Part shown: positions 14,883 through 24,437 of the stretch, one piece after another
Layout: each line of letters starts with the position of its first letter
Numbering within the stretch: position 1 is the stretch's first letter
Source: Flavobacterium daejeonense DSM 17708
GTDB taxonomy: Bacteria; Bacteroidota; Bacteroidia; Flavobacteriales; Flavobacteriaceae
Length of the DNA: 64,000 nt
Assembly (NCBI RefSeq): GCF_000425425.1
Contig: NZ_AUDK01000007.1
Location: 112,286 to 176,285, forward strand
Reading direction: 5' to 3'
Made by a program: the position numbers and the translations under genes
Notes under the pieces: model-generated
Database searches by the model: none
Seen by the model: the letters and a program-made list of their open reading frames with translations, nothing else
What the model was told of the DNA's origin: nothing

Positions 14883-16556
14883 TTATTTATCGGTTACGCA
14901 ACCTTTTGAGGCGCTTGAAACTGATTTTGCATATTTTAATAAAACTCCTTTTGAGGCTTTTAAAGGCGGCTGAACCCAATTGGCTTTCCTTTTTGCAAAT
15001 TCTTCTTCAGAGATTTTCAAATTAATGGTATTTTTTACCGCATCAATTGTAATCACATCTCCATTTTGAACTAAGGCAATTGCTCCTCCGTCATACGCCT
15101 CCGGTGTAACGTGTCCAACCACGAAGCCATGTGAACCTCCGGAAAATCTACCGTCTGTAATCAATGCTACACTGTTTCCTAAACCGGCTCCTATAATTGC
15201 TGATGTCGGTTTTAGCATTTCGGGCATTCCCGGACCACCTTTTGGTCCACAATACCGGATGACGACGACATTACCTGGTTTGACCATCCCTTTGGCTATT
15301 CCCGGAATTACTTCAAATTCGCTTTCAAAAACTACTGCAGTACCTTCGAAAAATTCGCCTTCTTTACCGCTGATTTTTGCCACACAACCTTCTGAAGCCA
15401 GATTTCCGTATAAAACCTGAATATTTCCGGTTGGTTTTAATGCTTTATGAATTTCATAAACTACTTCCTGACCATCTTGCAAATCCGGAACTGATGCTAA
15501 ATTTTCGGCTAATGTTTTTCCGGTTACTGTTAAACAATCACCATGAAGATAACCTTCTTTTAGCAGATATTTCATCACAGCCGGAACTCCTCCTACTGCG
15601 TGTAAATCTTCCATCATGTATTTTCCGCTTGGCTTTAAATCAGCCAAAACCGGTGTTTTATCATTGATAGTCTGAAAATCATCTAAAGTGATTTCAACAT
15701 CTACCGAATGTGCCATTGCAATTAAGTGCATTACCGCATTAGTAGAACCTCCTAAAACAGCTACAATTGTAATGGCATTTTCAAAAGCCTTACGAGTCAT
15801 AATGTCTCTTGGCTTAATATCTTTTTCAAGAAGTACTCTGATTGCTTTTCCGGCATCAGCACATTCTTGCCTCTTTTCTTTACTTAATGCAGGATTAGAG
15901 GAGCTGTATGGCAAACTCATTCCTAAAGCTTCAATAGCAGAAGCCATCGTATTAGCCGTGTACATTCCGCCACAAGCACCTGCTCCCGGACAGGAATTTT
16001 GAATTACTCCTTTAAAATCTTCAGGAGTAATGGTATTATTTAATTTTTTACCTAATGCCTCAAAAGCAGAAACGATATTTAACGATTCTCCTTTCCATTT
16101 TCCGGAGTGAATAGTTCCTCCGTAAACCATAATAGCGGGACGATTTACTCTTCCCATTGCCATTACTGCACCAGGCATGTTTTTATCACATCCGGGAATA
16201 GCAATCATACTGTCGTACCATTGCGCTCCCATTACGGTTTCAATAGAATCAGCAATTACATCACGGGAAACCAATGAAAAACGCATTCCGTCTGTTCCGT
16301 TTGAAATACCATCACTTACTCCGATAGTATTGAATATTAATCCAACTAAATCCGCATCCCAAACCCCTTGTTTTACGTCTTTAGCCAAATCATTCAGGTG
16401 CATGTTGCAGGTGTTTCCTTCGTAACCCATGCTTACAATCCCCACCTGAGCTTTTTTTAAATCTTCTTCAGTCAAACCAATTCCGTACAACATTGCTTGT
16501 GCTGCAGGCTGTGTTTGATCCTGAGTAATCGTCTTGCTGTATTTATTCAATTCCAT
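14883..16556 (-). CDS. ilvD: Dihydroxy-acid dehydratase
   Basis: This 557-residue iron-sulfur enzyme dehydrates the dihydroxy acids in valine and isoleucine synthesis. Cluster-ligand cysteines appear in the motifs [15 protein letters not shown] (near 120) and [16 protein letters not shown] (near 190), and [19 protein letters not shown] lies near 468-486. It is the first structural gene after the attenuator leader, so its transcription should respond to valine and isoleucine supply. The gap to ilvB is 47 bases with no terminator. Confidence 0.96.
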   Translation of the reverse strand: MELNKYSKTITQDQTQPAAQAMLYGIGLTEEDLKKAQVGIVSMGYEGNTCNMHLNDLAKDVKQGVWDADLVGLIFNTIGVSDGISNGTDGMRFSLVSRDVIADSIETVMGAQWYDSMIAIPGCDKNMPGAVMAMGRVNRPAIMVYGGTIHSGKWKGESLNIVSAFEALGKKLNNTITPEDFKGVIQNSCPGAGACGGMYTANTMASAIEALGMSLPYSSSNPALSKEKRQECADAGKAIRVLLEKDIKPRDIMTRKAFENAITIVAVLGGSTNAVMHLIAMAHSVDVEITLDDFQTINDKTPVLADLKPSGKYMMEDLHAVGGVPAVMKYLLKEGYLHGDCLTVTGKTLAENLASVPDLQDGQEVVYEIHKALKPTGNIQVLYGNLASEGCVAKISGKEGEFFEGTAVVFESEFEVIPGIAKGMVKPGNVVVIRYCGPKGGPGMPEMLKPTSAIIGAGLGNSVALITDGRFSGGSHGFVVGHVTPEAYDGGAIALVQNGDVITIDAVKNTINLKISEEEFAKRKANWVQPPLKASKGVLLKYAKSVSSASKGCVTDK

Positions 16557-16589
16557 CCTGATGTTTTTTATATTTAAAAAATATAATTC

Positions 16590-16618
16590 AAAAAAAAAAC
16601 TCCCAATTTATGGGAGTT
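16590..16618 (-). terminator. ilv attenuator terminator
   Basis: On the minus strand AACTCCCA pairs with TGGGAGTT around a short loop and is followed by about ten T residues (the A run at 16590-16599 on the plus strand). It sits between the Val/Ile leader peptide and ilvD, where an attenuator terminator belongs. Confidence 0.85.
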
Positions 16619-16654
16619 ATATATATTGTTTTCCAATTATATTAATAGCTTCCC

Positions 16655-16717
16655 TTATGCGTTTGTTGAAACAACAACGACACTAACGACAGAAACTATT
16701 ACAATTGAATTTTTCAT
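16655..16717 (-). CDS. ilvL: ilv operon leader peptide (20 aa, Val/Ile-rich)
   Basis: ATG at 16717 opens a 20-codon frame that ends at 16655. Of its residues, eight are valine and two isoleucine, including runs of two and four valines (SVVSVVVVS). It lies 36 bases upstream of an intrinsic terminator and 98 bases upstream of the ilvD start. This is the classic arrangement for ribosome-mediated attenuation: low charged tRNA-Val or tRNA-Ile stalls the ribosome and favours an antiterminator. Leucine codons are absent, so leucine would not be sensed. The symbol is used by functional analogy. Confidence 0.85.
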   Translation of the reverse strand: MKNSIVIVSVVSVVVVSTNA

Positions 16718-16735
16718 TTTCTTTTTTTGATGTAG

Positions 16736-16743
16736 CAAAAGTA
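16736..16743 (-). promoter_or_regulatory. -7 element of the ilv promoter
   Basis: The minus strand reads TACTTTTG, matching TAnnTTTG, 18 bases before the leader ATG. No clear TTG is visible about 19-20 bp upstream. Confidence 0.55.
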
Positions 16744-16828
16744 TAAAAACCTTTATATTTAAAAAAATAAAAAATAAAATTTTATTAATTTCTTATCATT
16801 AATCTCAATTATTTATCAAAACATACTT

Positions 16829-17947
16829 TTATACTATCGTTGACTGACCTAAATGTACATTATCATTATTAAAATACATCAAGTCATCTTTATTTAAAAT
16901 AAAATTAGAAATAAACTCTCCAATTTCATTGGTTCCAAATTTTGAATCCGGATTTAAATCTAAGGTAACAACATTATATTCTATTGCTTTTTCTACCCCT
17001 TCATAAATTTTTTTAGCCTCTTCGTTTAAACCAAAATAATCTAACAACATCGCTGCCGATAGTATTGCTGCAAACGGATTCGCTATATTTCTTCCTTTTG
17101 CATGCGGATAAGAACCGTGAACCGGCTCAAATAACGCGTTTTTTTCTCCTAATGAAGCAGAGGCTAATACTCCTATTGATCCAGTTATTACACTGGCTTC
17201 ATCAGATAAAAGATCTCCAAATAAATTGCTGGTTAAAACCACATCAAATTGTTTGGGATTCGAAATTATTTGCTTTGCTGCATTATCAGCCAAAAGATAA
17301 TCCAAACTCACTTCCGGATAATCGACACTGATTTTAGTAACCACTTTTCGCCACAAACGGGAAGTTTCCAAAACATTAGCCATATCAACTAAGGTTAATT
17401 TCTTTCTTCTTTTTTGGGCTGATTGAAAAGCCAAATGCGCAATTCTCGTAATTTCTTCTTCTGTATATTCACATAAATCAGAGGCAATAGTTTCTGATTC
17501 ATTTAACTTTTTTTCTCCGAAATAAATTCCTGCGGTAAGTTCGCGATAAATTACAAAATCAACCCCTTCCACTATTTCCCTTTTTAAAGGGGAAACATCC
17601 AACAATCCTTTAAAAGGCTTTAACGGTCTGATATTCGCATAAAGCCCCAAACCTTTTCTTAATTTAAGTAAACCTTCTTCCGGACGATTTTTTAGTGTTG
17701 AATCAGAATCATACTTAGGATCTCCAATTGCACCAAACAAAACCGCATCAGTATTCAAACAAAGATTTAAAGTTTGCTCAGGAAGTGAAGTTCCGGTTTT
17801 ATCTATAGCAACAGCTCCAATGAGTGCTTCTTCAAAAATAAAATCATGCTCATAAACCACTCCGACCGCATACAATGCTTTCTTAGCCTGCAAGATTACT
17901 TCAGGACCTATTCCATCACCCGGCAATACAGCTATTTTTAAGTTCAT
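16829..17947 (-). CDS. leuB: 3-isopropylmalate dehydrogenase
   Basis: This 372-residue NAD-dependent enzyme oxidises 3-isopropylmalate in leucine synthesis. The N-terminus LPGDGIGPEV, substrate loop RPEEGLLKLRKGLGLYANIRP near 88-108, LFGDLLSDEASVITGSIGVL near 240 and EPVHGSYPHAKGRNIANP near 275 are all present. It lies 55 bases downstream of leuA and is co-oriented. leuC and leuD, which supply its substrate, are not in the window. Confidence 0.95.
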   Translation of the reverse strand: MNLKIAVLPGDGIGPEVILQAKKALYAVGVVYEHDFIFEEALIGAVAIDKTGTSLPEQTLNLCLNTDAVLFGAIGDPKYDSDSTLKNRPEEGLLKLRKGLGLYANIRPLKPFKGLLDVSPLKREIVEGVDFVIYRELTAGIYFGEKKLNESETIASDLCEYTEEEITRIAHLAFQSAQKRRKKLTLVDMANVLETSRLWRKVVTKISVDYPEVSLDYLLADNAAKQIISNPKQFDVVLTSNLFGDLLSDEASVITGSIGVLASASLGEKNALFEPVHGSYPHAKGRNIANPFAAILSAAMLLDYFGLNEEAKKIYEGVEKAIEYNVVTLDLNPDSKFGTNEIGEFISNFILNKDDLMYFNNDNVHLGQSTIV

Positions 17948-18002
17948 GAGTTTATTTTATTAAAAAGCTGCAAAAATACAATTTTAAAAAGATTTGTCTT
18001 AA

Positions 18003-19184
18003 TTATCGTTTAATCAAATCTCCGTCAATTTTAGAAGCGGCAATAATCAAATGAATATCGTCATCCAAAACCTCTTTTTTCATATCAGCAAATTTCAAAA
18101 ACTCAATATAAACTACGTCTAACTGTGTTTTTGTTAATTCGTAACCTACTTTTTTAGCTCGATACGCTAAAGCAGCTCTACCGCTTCTTGCTGTTAAAAC
18201 AATTGAAGATTCATTAACTCCCACATCTGCAGGATCAATAATTTCATAAGTAGCTCTGTTTTTAATCACACCATCCTGATGAATTCCGGAACTGTGTGCA
18301 AAAGCATTTGCTCCCACAATAGCCTTATTTGGCTGCACCATCATCCCCATACTTTCAGAAACTAAACGACTCATTTCGTTTAATTGCTTTGTATTAATAT
18401 CTGTATAAAGATTTAAATCCGGATGTTGTTTAAAAATCATTACCACTTCTTCAAGCGCTGTGTTTCCGGCTCTTTCACCAATACCATTAATTGTACATTC
18501 GATTTGTCTGGCTCCGTTTATTGCTCCCGAAATAGAATTGGCTGTAGCCATTCCCAAATCGTTATGACAGTGACAGGAAATAGTAACATTATCAATACCT
18601 TTTACATTTTCTTTAAGGTATTTAATTTTTGCACCGTATTCTTCAGGCAAACAATAACCTGTAGTGTCCGGAATATTAAGCACTGTAGCTCCTGACTTGA
18701 TTACTTCTTCACAAACCTGTGCCAAGAAAGCATTGTCAGTTCTACCAGCATCTTCTGCATAAAACTCTACGTCTTCAACATAAGATTTTGCATGAGCAAC
18801 AGCCGCTTTAGCGCGCTCAATAATATCTTCTCTGGTGGTATTTAACTTATGTATAATATGAGAATCAGACGTTCCGATACCGGTGTGAATACGTGGTTTT
18901 TTAGCAAGTTTTAAAGCTTCAGCAGCAACGTCAATATCTTTTTTAACGGCTCTGGTAAGACCACAAACGGTAGCATTTTTAACAACCTTACTTATTTCAG
19001 TAACAGATAAAAAATCTCCGGGACTAGAAATAGGGAAACCTGCTTCAATGATATCAACCCCCATGTTATCTAAGCGTTCTGCAATAACAAGTTTTTGTTT
19101 GGTATCTAATTTACATCCTGGGACCTGTTCTCCGTCTCGTAAAGTGGTATCAAAAATTTGGACTTTCTCTCTATTCATATTCAT
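18003..19184 (-). CDS. leuA: 2-isopropylmalate synthase, short form without regulatory domain
   Basis: This enzyme condenses acetyl-CoA and 2-oxoisovalerate, the first step to leucine. The catalytic barrel motifs [16 protein letters not shown] (near residues 11-26), [16 protein letters not shown] (metal-binding HxH, near 200) and [14 protein letters not shown] are present, as is the [12 protein letters not shown] subdomain motif. At 393 residues it ends about where the leucine-binding C-terminal regulatory domain of standard LeuA (about 515 residues) would begin. Homocitrate or citramalate synthase is a possible alternative, but linkage to leuB favours LeuA. Confidence 0.88.
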   Translation of the reverse strand: MNMNREKVQIFDTTLRDGEQVPGCKLDTKQKLVIAERLDNMGVDIIEAGFPISSPGDFLSVTEISKVVKNATVCGLTRAVKKDIDVAAEALKLAKKPRIHTGIGTSDSHIIHKLNTTREDIIERAKAAVAHAKSYVEDVEFYAEDAGRTDNAFLAQVCEEVIKSGATVLNIPDTTGYCLPEEYGAKIKYLKENVKGIDNVTISCHCHNDLGMATANSISGAINGARQIECTINGIGERAGNTALEEVVMIFKQHPDLNLYTDINTKQLNEMSRLVSESMGMMVQPNKAIVGANAFAHSSGIHQDGVIKNRATYEIIDPADVGVNESSIVLTARSGRAALAYRAKKVGYELTKTQLDVVYIEFLKFADMKKEVLDDDIHLIIAASKIDGDLIKR

Positions 19185-19213
19185 TTATTTAATGTAATTT
19201 CACATCTTGATAA

Positions 19214-19221
19214 CAAAAATA
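19214..19221 (-). promoter_or_regulatory. -7 element upstream of leuA
   Basis: The minus strand reads TATTTTTG, a match to TAnnTTTG, 30 bases upstream of the leuA start. The -33 region has no clear TTG. Confidence 0.5.
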
Positions 19222-19332
19222 TATTCTTTACTTTGAACCGAAAATTCATTTTAATTGAATATACTGTTTATAAGTTTGATAAAGACAAACTAATCAATTG
19301 ATAATCAATTATTTAAATCTACTTATTTTACA

Positions 19333-20877
19333 ATGGCTAACCATCAAAAAGATTTTTTATTCGTTCTGATAAAGTCCTTATCTAAATCTGAAAAGCGCCA
19401 ATTTAAGATTTTTGCCAGTCGTTTAGAGACCAGTTCGAATACAAAATTTATTGAATTATTTAATATTTTAGACAAATCGGAGAGTTATGACGAAAAGCTT
19501 ATTTTAAAAAGTGGCGTCATCAAAAAAGTACAATTATCCAATTTAAAATCGTATTTGTACAAACAAATTCTAGTTAGTATCCGACTAAATATTCCCAGCC
19601 AGAATATTCGTTACCAACTCAGAGAGCAAATTGATTTTGCTACAATTTTGTACAACAAAGGATTATACAAACAAAGTTTAAAAATTCTTGACAAAACCAA
19701 ATCACAGGCTATTGAAAATGACGAAAAATTAATGGCTTATGAAATTGTAGAATTTGAAAAACTAATCGAATCCCAATATATCACCCGAAGCATTCAGGGA
19801 AGAGCTGACGAATTAGTAATCCAGGCTAAAGAACTGAATTACCAAAATACGATTTCGAGTAAGTTATCCAATTTATCGCTGCAATTGTATGGCATCATGC
19901 TTAAAACAGGTTACGTAAAAAGCGATGAGGAATATCAATATATCGACGATTATTTCAATAAACACATTTCAAAACTGGACGAAAATAAGTTTGGTTTCAG
20001 AGAAAAATATTGGTTTTATAATGCTAATTTATGGCGTAGTTTTTTAGTTCAGGATTTTTTGTCCAGCTACAAATTTGCCTCAAAATGGGTGACTCTTTTT
20101 TATGATAATTCTAATATGATTTACCTGAATCCGGTATTTTTTCTAAAAGGAAACCATTATTTATTGGAGTCTTTATATATGTTAAAGTACCAGACAAAAT
20201 TCAAAGAATATTTAAACCTGCTTGAAGAAACCATTAAAGATGAACGTTTCCCGATTAACGACAATATTGCCTCATTGTCATTTTTATATGTTTATAATAA
20301 TAAATTGAATTACCATATAATGCAGGGAACTTTTGCCGAAAGTGAATATTTAATTCCTGAAATCCTAAACAAATTAAAAATACACAATGAGCATTTAGAC
20401 GAACATCACGAAATGTTGTTTTTCTACAAATTTGCCAGTATTTATTTTGGCAACGAAAAGTACAATGAATCTATTTTCTATTTAGAAAAAATTATTAACA
20501 ACAAGAATTTAAGTATGCGCGAAGACCTGATGTGTTTTGCCCGCATTTTATGTTTAATTGCGCATTACGAACTTGGGAAAGATTATTACCTGGAAAGTCA
20601 GTTAAAAAACACCTACAAGTTTTTAATTAAAATGAACGATTTGCATGAAGTACAAAAAGAAATCATCCGATTTCTGAAAAACTTAAATTCGATTTATCCA
20701 ACAGACATCAAAAAAGAATTTGTAAAAATGAAAGAGCGTTTTGTGGAATTAGAACAAAACACCTATGAAAAAAGAGCTTTTCTTTATCTCGACATTATTT
20801 CCTGGCTGGAAAGCAAAATCAAAAACCGAAAAATTGGCGATATTATTAAAGAAAAAGCGAAACTTAATAACCGATAA
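19333..20877 (+). CDS. Helical-repeat (TPR-like) protein of unknown function
   Basis: This 514-residue protein is all-helical, without signal peptide or transmembrane segment. Regular helix pairs (YNKGLYKQSLKILDKTKSQAI near 111-131, FYKFASIYFGNEKYNESIFYLEKI near 364-390) resemble TPR units. The N-terminus (LIKSLSKSEKRQFKIFASR) looks conserved-domain-like. It is divergent from leuA and followed by its own terminator. A cytoplasmic scaffold is a reasonable guess. No named family is recognised. Confidence 0.75.
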   Translation: MANHQKDFLFVLIKSLSKSEKRQFKIFASRLETSSNTKFIELFNILDKSESYDEKLILKSGVIKKVQLSNLKSYLYKQILVSIRLNIPSQNIRYQLREQIDFATILYNKGLYKQSLKILDKTKSQAIENDEKLMAYEIVEFEKLIESQYITRSIQGRADELVIQAKELNYQNTISSKLSNLSLQLYGIMLKTGYVKSDEEYQYIDDYFNKHISKLDENKFGFREKYWFYNANLWRSFLVQDFLSSYKFASKWVTLFYDNSNMIYLNPVFFLKGNHYLLESLYMLKYQTKFKEYLNLLEETIKDERFPINDNIASLSFLYVYNNKLNYHIMQGTFAESEYLIPEILNKLKIHNEHLDEHHEMLFFYKFASIYFGNEKYNESIFYLEKIINNKNLSMREDLMCFARILCLIAHYELGKDYYLESQLKNTYKFLIKMNDLHEVQKEIIRFLKNLNSIYPTDIKKEFVKMKERFVELEQNTYEKRAFLYLDIISWLESKIKNRKIGDIIKEKAKLNNR

Positions 20878-20880
20878 CAA

Positions 20881-20916
20881 AACAGGCTGTCATAAAAGGC
20901 AGCCTGTTCTTTTTTA
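20881..20916. terminator. Terminator after the TPR-like gene
   Basis: AACAGGCTG (20881-20889) pairs with CAGCCTGTT (20900-20908), followed by a T-rich run. The converging 73-residue gene ends inside its tail. Confidence 0.85.
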
Positions 20917-21135
20917 CAATTCTTTTCTTCCTCTGAGAATATCTTCAAAAGTACAACATTTTACTATCTCCTCCACTCCGTCAATCAACATAGGTAAATG
21001 AATAAATTCTACTTCTGATAAATCTTCTTTTAAATAAAACGCTATATCTTCAAAACTAAAAAACCATTCTTTATCGAATTGCACCTTATTTATAGTGGCA
21101 TCTTTTATCAATAACTTTTCCTTTAAAGGCCTCAT
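20914..21135 (-). CDS. Small conserved-looking protein (73 aa), unknown
   Basis: The 73-residue frame encodes a mixed-composition protein. The sequence DATINKVQFDKEWFFSFEDIAFYL, followed by EVEFIHLPMLIDGVEEIVKCCTFEDI, reads like a genuine folded domain. The phrase W.FSFEDIAFYL recalls BRO/antirepressor-type domains, but it is too short to assign. It converges on the TPR-like gene. Confidence 0.55.
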   Translation of the reverse strand: MRPLKEKLLIKDATINKVQFDKEWFFSFEDIAFYLKEDLSEVEFIHLPMLIDGVEEIVKCCTFEDILRGRKEL

Positions 21136-21309
21136 AAAACCAATTTCTTATTTTTTCTTCAAAAATAGAACAGCCTTCTCAGATAAACAAATCAGCAACA
21201 CTTAGGCTTTGAAATTAGGATTCAGTTATTGTTTTAACGGCTATTTAAAATCATTCGCAACTAAGTGGTAACAATAGTAATTATAACAAAAATTTAGCGA
21301 TTTAAATTA

Positions 21310-21338
21310 TTGCTGTTATATAAATTTAAATACTTTTG
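21310..21338 (+). promoter_or_regulatory. Promoter of the thioredoxin-lipoprotein gene
   Basis: TTG (21310-21312), 18 bases, then TACTTTTG (21331-21338), 28 bases ahead of the ATG. This matches the Bacteroidota -33/-7 consensus. Confidence 0.7.
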
Positions 21339-21366
21339 CACACTTAACTAATTTAACTAATTAACA

Positions 21367-22542
21367 ATGAAAAAATTATTTTTATTGCTTTCTGCCTCTG
21401 CTGTATTATTTTCTTGCAGTAAAGTTGGTAAAGGTGAATACATCATCACAGGAACTGCTAAAGGAATCGAAAACGGAAAAACAATCATCCTTAAAACTCA
21501 GGATCCAAGCGGAATGGGAGGATTAATCAATATTGATACTGTAAAAGTTGAAAACGGAAAATTTGAAATTACAGGAAAAGTTACTGAACCTTCTTTCTAT
21601 ATATTACAATTAGAAACAATCCAACAACCTGTTCCTTTCATCCTTGAATCAGGTGAAATCAATATTGAAATTGATAAAGACAGTATTCAAAACTCTAAAA
21701 TTTCAGGTACTTACAACAATGACGAGTATGTAAAATTTAACGACGAAATGAAAGTAGTTCAAAAGAAATTAATGGATTTCCAAAAGAATAACACTTTAAA
21801 AATGAATCAGGCACAACAAACTAAAGATACGGCTACAATCAATAGTTTAATGGCTGAATACCAAAAATTACAACAAGAAGTAGGTGAAAAATCAAAAACT
21901 AAATACATTAGTTACTCTGAAACTCATCCAAAATCACTTATCAGTGCTTTAATTATTCAAAGTATGCTTGCAGATCCAAGTGCTGACCTTAAGAAAGCAG
22001 AAAAAATCTACAACAGTTTTGACGAAGAATTGAAAAACACAAAACCTGGTAAAGCTATCAAAGAAAGACTTACTGCAGTCAATTCTTCTGTACCGGGAGC
22101 TCCTGCTGCTCCTGCTGCACCAGCTGCTAACTGAAGAGCACCTGAATTTTCTGCTCCTAATCCGGAAGGCAAAGTAATCTCTCTTAAACAGAGTTTAGGA
22201 AAAGTTACAATTATTGATTTTTGGGCTTCCTGGTGTGGTCCCTGCAGAAGAGAAAACCCTAATGTAGTGGCAATTTATAAAGAATTCCATTCTAAAGGAC
22301 TTAATATTATAGGTGTATCACTCGATCAGGATGCAAGCAAATGGAAAGAAGCCATTGCTAAAGACAAATTAACATGGAATCAGGTTTCCAACTTAAAAGG
22401 CTGGGGAGACCCAATTGCCGCTCAATATAAAGTAGAAGCTATTCCTGCTACTTTCATATTAGATGCTTCCGGAAAAGTGGTTGCAAGAGACTTGAGAGGC
22501 GCTGAACTTCGAGCAAAAATCGAAGAACTTTTAGCAAAATAA
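21367..22542 (+). pseudogene. DUF4369-thioredoxin lipoprotein interrupted by in-frame TGA
   Basis: A signal peptide with lipobox (LFSCS) precedes a DUF4369 domain (YIITGTAKGIENGKTIILKT) and a coiled middle. A Pro/Ala linker (APAAPAAPAAN) follows. A TGA at 22132-22134 stops the frame, which then continues without shift through RAPEFSAPNPEG, the thioredoxin active site FWASWCGPCRR, and IPATFILDASGKVV to 22542. The whole is a typical 391-codon exported thiol-disulfide oxidoreductase (TlpA/ResA-like). The stop probably replaces a GGA glycine codon by one base change. It may be a natural nonsense mutation, a sequencing error or readthrough. If truncated, only the N-terminal lipoprotein of 255 residues would be made. 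Confidence 0.85.
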
Positions 22543-22565
22543 ATCTTTTTTAAGCTTAATAATAA

Positions 22566-22592
22566 AAAATCTCCCTCGTGGAGATTTTTTTA
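22566..22592 (+). terminator. Terminator after the thioredoxin-lipoprotein gene
   Basis: AAATCTCC and GGAGATTT pair around CTCGT and are followed by a T run. Confidence 0.85.
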
Positions 22593-22658
22593 TTTTATTC
22601 AAGACCAACACTTTAAAAAAAAGATTGAAAAAACATTGAAATTAACTGCAAAAAATGT

Positions 22659-22688
22659 TTGCAAACATCAAAAGTGTTCCTATATTTG
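22659..22688 (+). promoter_or_regulatory. Promoter of tRNA-Tyr
   Basis: TTG (22659-22661), 19 bases, TATATTTG (22681-22688). This is a full match to the Bacteroidota consensus, 38 bases before the mature tRNA. Confidence 0.75.
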
Positions 22689-22726
22689 CAACCGCTAAGC
22701 AACAGCAAGGCGCCGCTTTAAAGCAT

Positions 22727-22807
22727 GGGAAGATACTCAAGCGGCCAACGAGGACGGACTGTAAATCCGTTGGGAAACCTTCGCAGGTTCGAATCCTGCT
22801 CTTCCCA
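22727..22807 (+). tRNA. tRNA-Tyr (GTA)
   Basis: Acceptor arms GGGAAGA and TCTTCCC pair, with discriminator A. The anticodon loop reads CTGTAAA (anticodon GTA), the T-loop GGTTCGAATCC is standard, and there is the long variable arm of class II tRNAs. CCA is not encoded. A terminator follows three bases later. Confidence 0.97.
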
Positions 22808-22809
22808 CA

Positions 22810-22841
22810 AAACGCTTCAAGAAATTGAAGCGTTTTTTTTT
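22810..22841 (+). terminator. Terminator after tRNA-Tyr
   Basis: AACGCTTCAA / TTGAAGCGTT stem with a GAAA loop followed by about nine T residues. Confidence 0.9.
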
Positions 22842-22956
22842 GCACTATTCCGGAAATGATTTTTATTTCTAAAATTCCTATTGAAACAATTATTAAATAC
22901 ATTTGTAAACCAAAGAAAAAATCAGTTTCAAATTCTTATCCTAAAATAATTATTTC

Positions 22957-23907
22957 ATGCAAAATATCCCTAGTGTTAATTTACGTGATTTCCTTTCAAA
23001 TGATCCGGTTCGAAAAGATAAATTTGTTAGTGAAATCGGAAGTGCTTTTGAAGACATTGGTTTTGTAGCCTTAAAAGGGCATTTTTTAGACCAGCAATTA
23101 GTAACCGAGTTATATAATGAAATCAAACAGTTTTTTAATTTGCCATTAGAAAACAAAAGAAAATATGAGTTTCCGGAGAACGGCGGACAAAGAGGCTATG
23201 TTTCTTTTGGAAAAGAACACGCTAAGGGACGCAAAGAGGGAGATTTAAAAGAGTTTTGGCATTTTGGTCAATATGTAGATCAAAATTCAAAATACGTAAC
23301 AGAATACCCTGAAAATATCGTCGTAGAAGAATTACCACGTTTTAACACCGTAGGAAAAGAAGCTTATCAAATGCTGGAAAAAACGGGAATCTATGTTTTG
23401 AGAGCTTTGGCACTGCATTTAGGTTTAAACGAATTCTATTTTGACAATTATGCTAAAGAAGGAAATTCTATCTTAAGACCGATTCACTACCCTCCTATCA
23501 CTTCTGAACCGGAAAATGCAATTAGAGCTGCCGCACATGGTGATATCAATTTGATTACGCTTTTGATGGGAGCTCAGGGCAAAGGACTTCAGGTTCAAAA
23601 CCACAATGGCGATTGGATAGACGCCATTGCCGCCGATGACGAACTGGTTATCAATGTTGGAGACATGCTTTCCCGACATACTAATAACAAATTGAAATCA
23701 ACCATTCATCAGGTGGTTAATCCGCCAAGAGAATTATGGGGAACATCCCGATATTCAATTCCGTTTTTTATGCATCCTGTGAGCGATATGTCTCTAAATT
23801 GTTTAGAAAACTGTATTGATGAAAACAATCCAAAATTATACGAAGATATTACAGCCGGTAATTTTCTATACGAACGTTTGGTTGATTTAGGATTAATCAA
23901 AAAATAA
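22957..23907 (+). CDS. 2-oxoglutarate/Fe(II) oxygenase (isopenicillin-N-synthase-like)
   Basis: This 316-residue protein has the DIOX_N-like start (IPSVNLRDFLSND, FEDIGFVALKGH) and the C-terminal jelly-roll core. The iron ligands are HGD (AAHGDINLITLLMG near residue 193) and the distal His in STIHQVVNPP. The 2-oxoglutarate-binding RxS is in TSRYSIPFF. Members hydroxylate or desaturate varied small molecules. The plant-type/IPNS architecture is clear, the substrate is not. It stands alone between tRNA-Tyr and the SUI1-like gene. Confidence 0.88.
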   Translation: MQNIPSVNLRDFLSNDPVRKDKFVSEIGSAFEDIGFVALKGHFLDQQLVTELYNEIKQFFNLPLENKRKYEFPENGGQRGYVSFGKEHAKGRKEGDLKEFWHFGQYVDQNSKYVTEYPENIVVEELPRFNTVGKEAYQMLEKTGIYVLRALALHLGLNEFYFDNYAKEGNSILRPIHYPPITSEPENAIRAAAHGDINLITLLMGAQGKGLQVQNHNGDWIDAIAADDELVINVGDMLSRHTNNKLKSTIHQVVNPPRELWGTSRYSIPFFMHPVSDMSLNCLENCIDENNPKLYEDITAGNFLYERLVDLGLIKK

Positions 23908-24005
23908 CACCAATAAATCCCAATATTAAAATTACAAATTCCAATGAGTAACTTTTGGTATTTGGAGTTTAAAAAATTGAATTTTATTTTTAGCATAAAA
24001 AATTT

Positions 24006-24338
24006 ATGGATTTACAAGACCAATTAAAAAACTTATTTCCGGATCATATTCCTGGCAACGAACCGGAAGAACCGGAAGAAACTGCACATGAATTATTGGT
24101 TCAAAAAGAACCAATGATTTGCAAATTTGAAAAGAGAAAAGGCAAACCGACCACCATTATCGAGGGTTATGAAGGCGATGACGAAGATTTTAAAATTCTG
24201 GCTAAAGAAATTAAAACCAAACTAAGCGTGGGCGGAAGTTTCAAAAATGGAGCCATCATTATTCAGGGTGATTATCGTGATAAAATCATGAAAATTTTGC
24301 AGGAAAAAGGCTTTAAAACCAAACGTGTTGGCGGTTAA
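24006..24338 (+). CDS. SUI1/eIF1-like translation factor (YciH family)
   Basis: This 110-residue protein has a disordered acidic N-terminus, then the SUI1 fold: KFEKRKGKPTTIIEGYEG, LAKEIKTKLSVGGSFKNGAIIIQGDYRDKIMKILQEKGFKTKRVGG. The YciH family is a homologue of eukaryotic eIF1 and is thought to affect start-site fidelity. Length is normal and the domain complete. The flanking intergenic sequence is repeat-like. Confidence 0.92.
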   Translation: MDLQDQLKNLFPDHIPGNEPEEPEETAHELLVQKEPMICKFEKRKGKPTTIIEGYEGDDEDFKILAKEIKTKLSVGGSFKNGAIIIQGDYRDKIMKILQEKGFKTKRVGG

Positions 24339-24437
24339 TAATTTTAGAATTTAGATTGCAGATTTTAGTTTTTTGCAAAATTAAAATTGTTTTAAAACTT
24401 AGAACCTTAGAAACTCAGTATCTCAATAACTTAAAAA
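24339..24437. repeat. Degenerate short direct-repeat tract
   Basis: The spacer carries irregular near-copies of TTAGAAxxTTAGAxxx (ACTTAGAACCTTAGAAACTC region) with a 9-10 base step. It resembles other spacers in this window (39246-39335, 63831-63900) and does not look coding. Confidence 0.45.

Noticed and set aside
22642..22902. 86-codon minus-strand frame across tRNA-Tyr
   Set aside because: It is antisense to a complete tRNA gene with promoter and terminator.
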